A stretch of DNA of 64,000 nt, taken from contig NZ_CP043839.1 of assembly GCF_032878955.1 (NCBI RefSeq), forward strand, positions 4,712,001 through 4,776,000, in the 5' to 3' direction. The translations under genes and the position numbers were made by a program. This document shows positions 61,022-64,000 of this stretch, piece by piece. How positions within the stretch are numbered: the stretch's first letter is position 1; every line of letters starts with the position of its first letter. Source of the stretch: Butyricimonas paravirosa. GTDB taxonomy: Bacteria > Bacteroidota > Bacteroidia > Bacteroidales > Marinifilaceae. The notes under the pieces are model-generated. The model was not told the origin of the DNA and made no database searches. It worked only from the letters and a program-made list of their open reading frames with translations.

Positions 61022-63478
61022 TTGTTGTACGCGGATGTCATTATCCCTCTGGGAGTGGAAAGTTTTTTTACTTATTCGGTACCGGAAGAATATGAACATT
61101 CGGTAACGGTAGGTGCGCTCGTGGTCGTTTCATTTGTTAAGAATAAACGTTACACGGGTGTTGTCTATGCGTTGCATACGAATCCGCCTGTCGGATTTGA
61201 AACAAAACCGATAGAACGAGTTATCGAGGAAGGATTCGCTCTTTCTGGTTCTCATTTGAAATTTCTATTGTGGCTCAGCGAGTATTACATGACACCACCG
61301 GGAGAGGTTATGCGTGCAGCATTACCTGTTTCGATGCGCTTGGAGAGTTATACGAGTTTGAGTTTGGTGAACGGCTGGGAAGAGCGGTTGGTAGATGAAA
61401 GTGAATTAAGCCGGGAAGAGAAGGAGATCATGGGAGTATTTCGAGAAAGAGGTGAGATATGTATGGCCGAAGTCGAAAAACTCTTGAGGAGAAAGGATGT
61501 CTATGTTGCTGTTCGAGCCTTATTGGAAAAAGAAATTATCGGAATCAAGGAGTCGGTAGATGATCTGTTCAAGCCTAAAATTGAGCGTTTGGTGAGATGG
61601 AAACGAAAGTTCACGAGTGAAGAATTGGACGGGATTCTTGATAGCTTAAAACGGGCGAGGGCTCAATACAAAATGCTGTGTGATTGGGTGTATTATAGCG
61701 ACGAGCATCGAGTCGAGGGGTTGCCTAGAACGGAGTTTATTCAGCAAATCGGTAGTTCGGCCTCAGCCTTGAAAGGATTGTGTGAACGGGGCGTGTTGGA
61801 AATTGTTGTGCAGGAAGTCAGCCGTTTAGAGGTATCTAAAGGGGAAGTGGAGGATGTACACGCTTTGTCGGGGGCGCAAGAAAAGGTTTTGGGCGACATT
61901 CAAGGGTATTACAAGGAGAAGGATTGTGTCTTGTTGCAGGGTGTAACTTCTTCGGGTAAGACTGAAATATATATTCATCTGATACAAGAGACGCTAAGGC
62001 AAGGAAAACAGGTGTTGTACTTGTTGCCGGAAATTGCGTTAACGGTACAGATCGTGAAACGTCTGCGACGGGTCTTCGGGGATCAAGTCGGCGTTTATCA
62101 TTCGGGTATGGCGGATAGTGCCCGGGCGGAGATGTGGCGTAAACAGAATGGTACGAATCCTTATCCCGTGGTGTTGGGTGTGCGGTCATCCGTGTTCTTG
62201 CCATATAAACAATTGGGTTTGGTCATTGTTGACGAGGAGCATGAAAGTTCTTACAAGCAAAAAGAACCGGCACCCCGCTATAACGGTCGTGATGCCGCTA
62301 TAATGCTTGGAAAGATGAGTGGGGCAAAAATATTGTTGGGTTCTGCAACACCTTCTTTTGAAAGTTATCAGAATGCCCTAAGCGGGAAATATGGTTTCGT
62401 GCAACTGACAACCCGTTACGGGGAAGTGATGATGCCGGAACTGTTGTTCGTGGATATGAAGGAGTATCGTCGTAAAAAGATGATGAAAGGGAGTTTTACT
62501 CCGGTTTTGTACGAGGAAATGAAACGGGTGTTGGAGAACGGGATGCAGGTGATTTTATTCCAGAATAGACGGGGGTATTCGACTTATTTACAATGTGACC
62601 GTTGCGGTTCCATCTTGAAATGTAAACATTGCGATGTGAGTATGACTTATTATCGCTACCGGAACACGCTGAATTGTCATTATTGCGGGAGCCTGCGGGC
62701 TGTTCCGGCCGTGTGTCAGGAGTGTGGACAGGGACATTACGTGAATCGTACTCCGGGAACGGAACGGATCGAGGAAGACGTGAAACAGTATTTCCCGGAG
62801 GTCCGGATTGCCCGAATGGACTTGGATGTGATGAGTAATAAGGCAAAGTTCAGGGCTTTAATCGATGATTTTGAAAGTGGAAATTTGGATGTGCTGATCG
62901 GCACACAGATGGTTTCGAAAGGGTTGGATTTTGAACGGGTGAAACTTGTCGGGGTGATGGATGCCGATAGTTTGATGGGTTTTCCTGATTTTCGGGCAGA
63001 GGAGCGGGCTTATGATATGTTGATGCAAGTGAGTGGACGCAGTGGACGAAAAGGTGAGCGCGGAAAGGTGGTAATTCAGGTAACAGATATGCAAAGTCGA
63101 GTGTATCAGTTGGTGAGGAAGGAAAACTATAGAGAGTTTTACTCTCAGTTATCCCAAGAACGGGAAATGTTTAACTATCCCCCCTTTTCCCGGTTGATTC
63201 AGGTAGAGTTGAGGCATGTGGATGAGGTGGTTTTGAGAAATGCCGCAAACGAGTTAGCTAGATTGCTGCGGGAACGCTTGGAACGTAGGGTATGTGGCCC
63301 GGCAGAACCGGATGTGTCCCGGGTTAGAAAAATGTATCGGATACAAATTCTGATAAAGGCGGAACAAGGTCTTTCCCTGTCAAAATTGAAAGCTTTCTTA
63401 AAGCAGAAAAGTGATGAATTGGTGAAAACTCCCATTGGTAAGGGAGTGCGTATTTATTTCGATGTTGACCCGTTATAA
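61022..63478 (+). CDS. priA: Primosomal replication-restart helicase PriA
   Basis: This 818-residue 3'-5' helicase reloads DnaB at stalled forks. The N-terminal DNA-binding part begins YADVIIPLGVESFFTYSVP. The helicase core has Walker A GVTSSGKTEIY, the DEEH box (VDEEHESSYKQ) and GSATPSFESY. The zinc-binding insert has four CxxC pairs (CDRCG, CKHCD, CHYCG, CQECG), and GTQMVSKGLDFERV and QVSGRSGRKGERG give motifs V-VI. No ATG is available at the family start: the frame opens after TAA at 61013, leaving TTG at 61022 or 61025 (or ATT at 61016). The TTG start may keep expression low. Confidence 0.96.
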   Translation: MLYADVIIPLGVESFFTYSVPEEYEHSVTVGALVVVSFVKNKRYTGVVYALHTNPPVGFETKPIERVIEEGFALSGSHLKFLLWLSEYYMTPPGEVMRAALPVSMRLESYTSLSLVNGWEERLVDESELSREEKEIMGVFRERGEICMAEVEKLLRRKDVYVAVRALLEKEIIGIKESVDDLFKPKIERLVRWKRKFTSEELDGILDSLKRARAQYKMLCDWVYYSDEHRVEGLPRTEFIQQIGSSASALKGLCERGVLEIVVQEVSRLEVSKGEVEDVHALSGAQEKVLGDIQGYYKEKDCVLLQGVTSSGKTEIYIHLIQETLRQGKQVLYLLPEIALTVQIVKRLRRVFGDQVGVYHSGMADSARAEMWRKQNGTNPYPVVLGVRSSVFLPYKQLGLVIVDEEHESSYKQKEPAPRYNGRDAAIMLGKMSGAKILLGSATPSFESYQNALSGKYGFVQLTTRYGEVMMPELLFVDMKEYRRKKMMKGSFTPVLYEEMKRVLENGMQVILFQNRRGYSTYLQCDRCGSILKCKHCDVSMTYYRYRNTLNCHYCGSLRAVPAVCQECGQGHYVNRTPGTERIEEDVKQYFPEVRIARMDLDVMSNKAKFRALIDDFESGNLDVLIGTQMVSKGLDFERVKLVGVMDADSLMGFPDFRAEERAYDMLMQVSGRSGRKGERGKVVIQVTDMQSRVYQLVRKENYREFYSQLSQEREMFNYPPFSRLIQVELRHVDEVVLRNAANELARLLRERLERRVCGPAEPDVSRVRKMYRIQILIKAEQGLSLSKLKAFLKQKSDELVKTPIGKGVRIYFDVDPL

Positions 63479-63918
63479 TTAGGTTGTATTTTGTCGCTAG
63501 TATCGGACGTTGAGCATGATTTATTTCTTATCTTTGTTTGGAACGAAGGCCGTTCCGACTGTTTCGTCGAAAAATAGTATAGGTTATTGTTAAGTCGTAA
63601 AACCTTGATTTTTGCTTACTTTTTGAGAGTGGTCTGTTAACAAGTGTGTCATGAGAAAAGGTGAAATGTTAAAAAATAGGCCATATCTTAGTAATGTTCT
63701 GCATTTTAAGAGGAGATTAGAAATTATTTGGGAAAACCTTAAAATTTGTTTTAACATTATTTAGTGTCTTTGATTTTAACATTTGGCGGAATAATCTCTA
63801 TTTTTGGAAAAACAGAAAACGGTGAAGATATAGATTCTCTTTTTGAGGAGATTGAAACCGAAGTGGAATATTTACGTTAGACAAAGTAGTAATATAAATC
63901 AATATAAAAATCAATGAT
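63479..63918. other. Intergenic stretch between priA and the MoxR gene
   Basis: TATCTTTG at 63529-63536 is a -7 element. A 6-bp hairpin GGAACG with CGTTCC (63540-63556) would lie near the start of that transcript. TTTTAACATT occurs twice (63750 and 63774 regions). A 38-codon frame from a GTG at 63764 to a TAG at 63880 (ending EEIETEVEYLR) might be a small gene, but coding support is weak. Confidence 0.35.
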
Positions 63919-64000
63919 ATGAATACGGTTGATATCAAAGCATTGAATGAGCGCATACAGCAAGAGAGTTCTTTTGTGGATATGATTAGTATGGAGATGA
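63919..64000 (+). CDS. MoxR-type AAA ATPase, N-terminus only (cut by window edge)
   Basis: The first 27 codons read MNTVDIKALNERIQQESSFV and continue with DMISMEM to the edge. This opening closely resembles the N-terminus of Bacteroidetes MoxR ATPases, which usually head bat-type operons. The ATPase motifs lie outside the window, so the call rests on the start alone. Confidence 0.65.
   Translation, partial: MNTVDIKALNERIQQESSFVDMISMEM

Overview
The window is from a Bacteroidota genome, order Bacteroidales. Odoribacteraceae-like (Butyricimonas/Odoribacter) is my inference from the density of ECF sigma/FecR/SusCD/TlpA loci; no rRNA is present to prove it. Supporting signs are the Bacteroidetes -7 promoter element TAnnTTTG upstream of the sigma genes, the lack of Shine-Dalgarno sequences, SusC/SusD pairs, and lipoproteins with acidic residues just after the lipobox cysteine. 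All 43 genes I call lie on the + strand. I see no tRNA, rRNA, CRISPR array, transposase or phage gene.

Positions 1-57 kb hold the 3' end of one locus (a TlpA-like gene cut by the left edge) and then five complete, paralogous loci in tandem. Each has the order ECF sigma factor, FecR anti-sigma factor, SusC-type TonB receptor with an N-terminal STN signalling domain, SusD-type lipoprotein, then accessory lipoproteins and thioredoxin-fold proteins. Locus 1 (1.0-11.4 kb) and locus 4 (35.1-46.5 kb) are type A: after SusD come a DUF4843-type lipoprotein, a PKD-like lipoprotein and TlpA-type oxidoreductases. Locus 2 (11.6-25.0 kb), locus 3 (25.2-34.3 kb) and locus 5 (46.6-56.9 kb) are type B: after SusD comes a lipoprotein that looks like a Peptidase_Mx1-type zinc peptidase without its HExxH motif. 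Locus 2 also carries a FISUMP lipoprotein, an ABC ATPase, a GldF-GldG-like fusion and a TlpA. Locus 3 ends with a thioredoxin. Locus 5 ends with an intact HExxHxxGxxH zinc metalloprotease. Most loci end in a hairpin terminator.

The working model has three steps. The SusC/SusD pair imports a substrate across the outer membrane. The STN domain then signals occupancy to the periplasmic part of FecR, which releases the sigma factor to raise expression of its locus. The accessory lipoproteins bind or cut the substrate, and the TlpA proteins handle disulfides. No glycosidase, lyase, esterase or sulfatase is present, so peptide or protein substrates fit better than polysaccharide. That substrate assignment is inference.

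The most interesting structure is outside the genes. All five FecR-SusC gaps hold two successive hairpins of different sequence but the same layout, and four of the first hairpins carry a CGNCAA loop. Locus 4 has an extra regulatory layer: a pair of 19-bp inverted repeats with TetR-operator-like symmetry and an array of 11-bp repeats. FecR of locus 1 looks like a chimera of a locus-3-type cytoplasmic part and a locus-2-type periplasmic part.

From 57.5 kb the window returns to core genes: an unknown exported protein, cytidylate kinase (cmk), ispH, pfkA, priA, and the first 27 codons of a MoxR-type AAA ATPase at the right edge.
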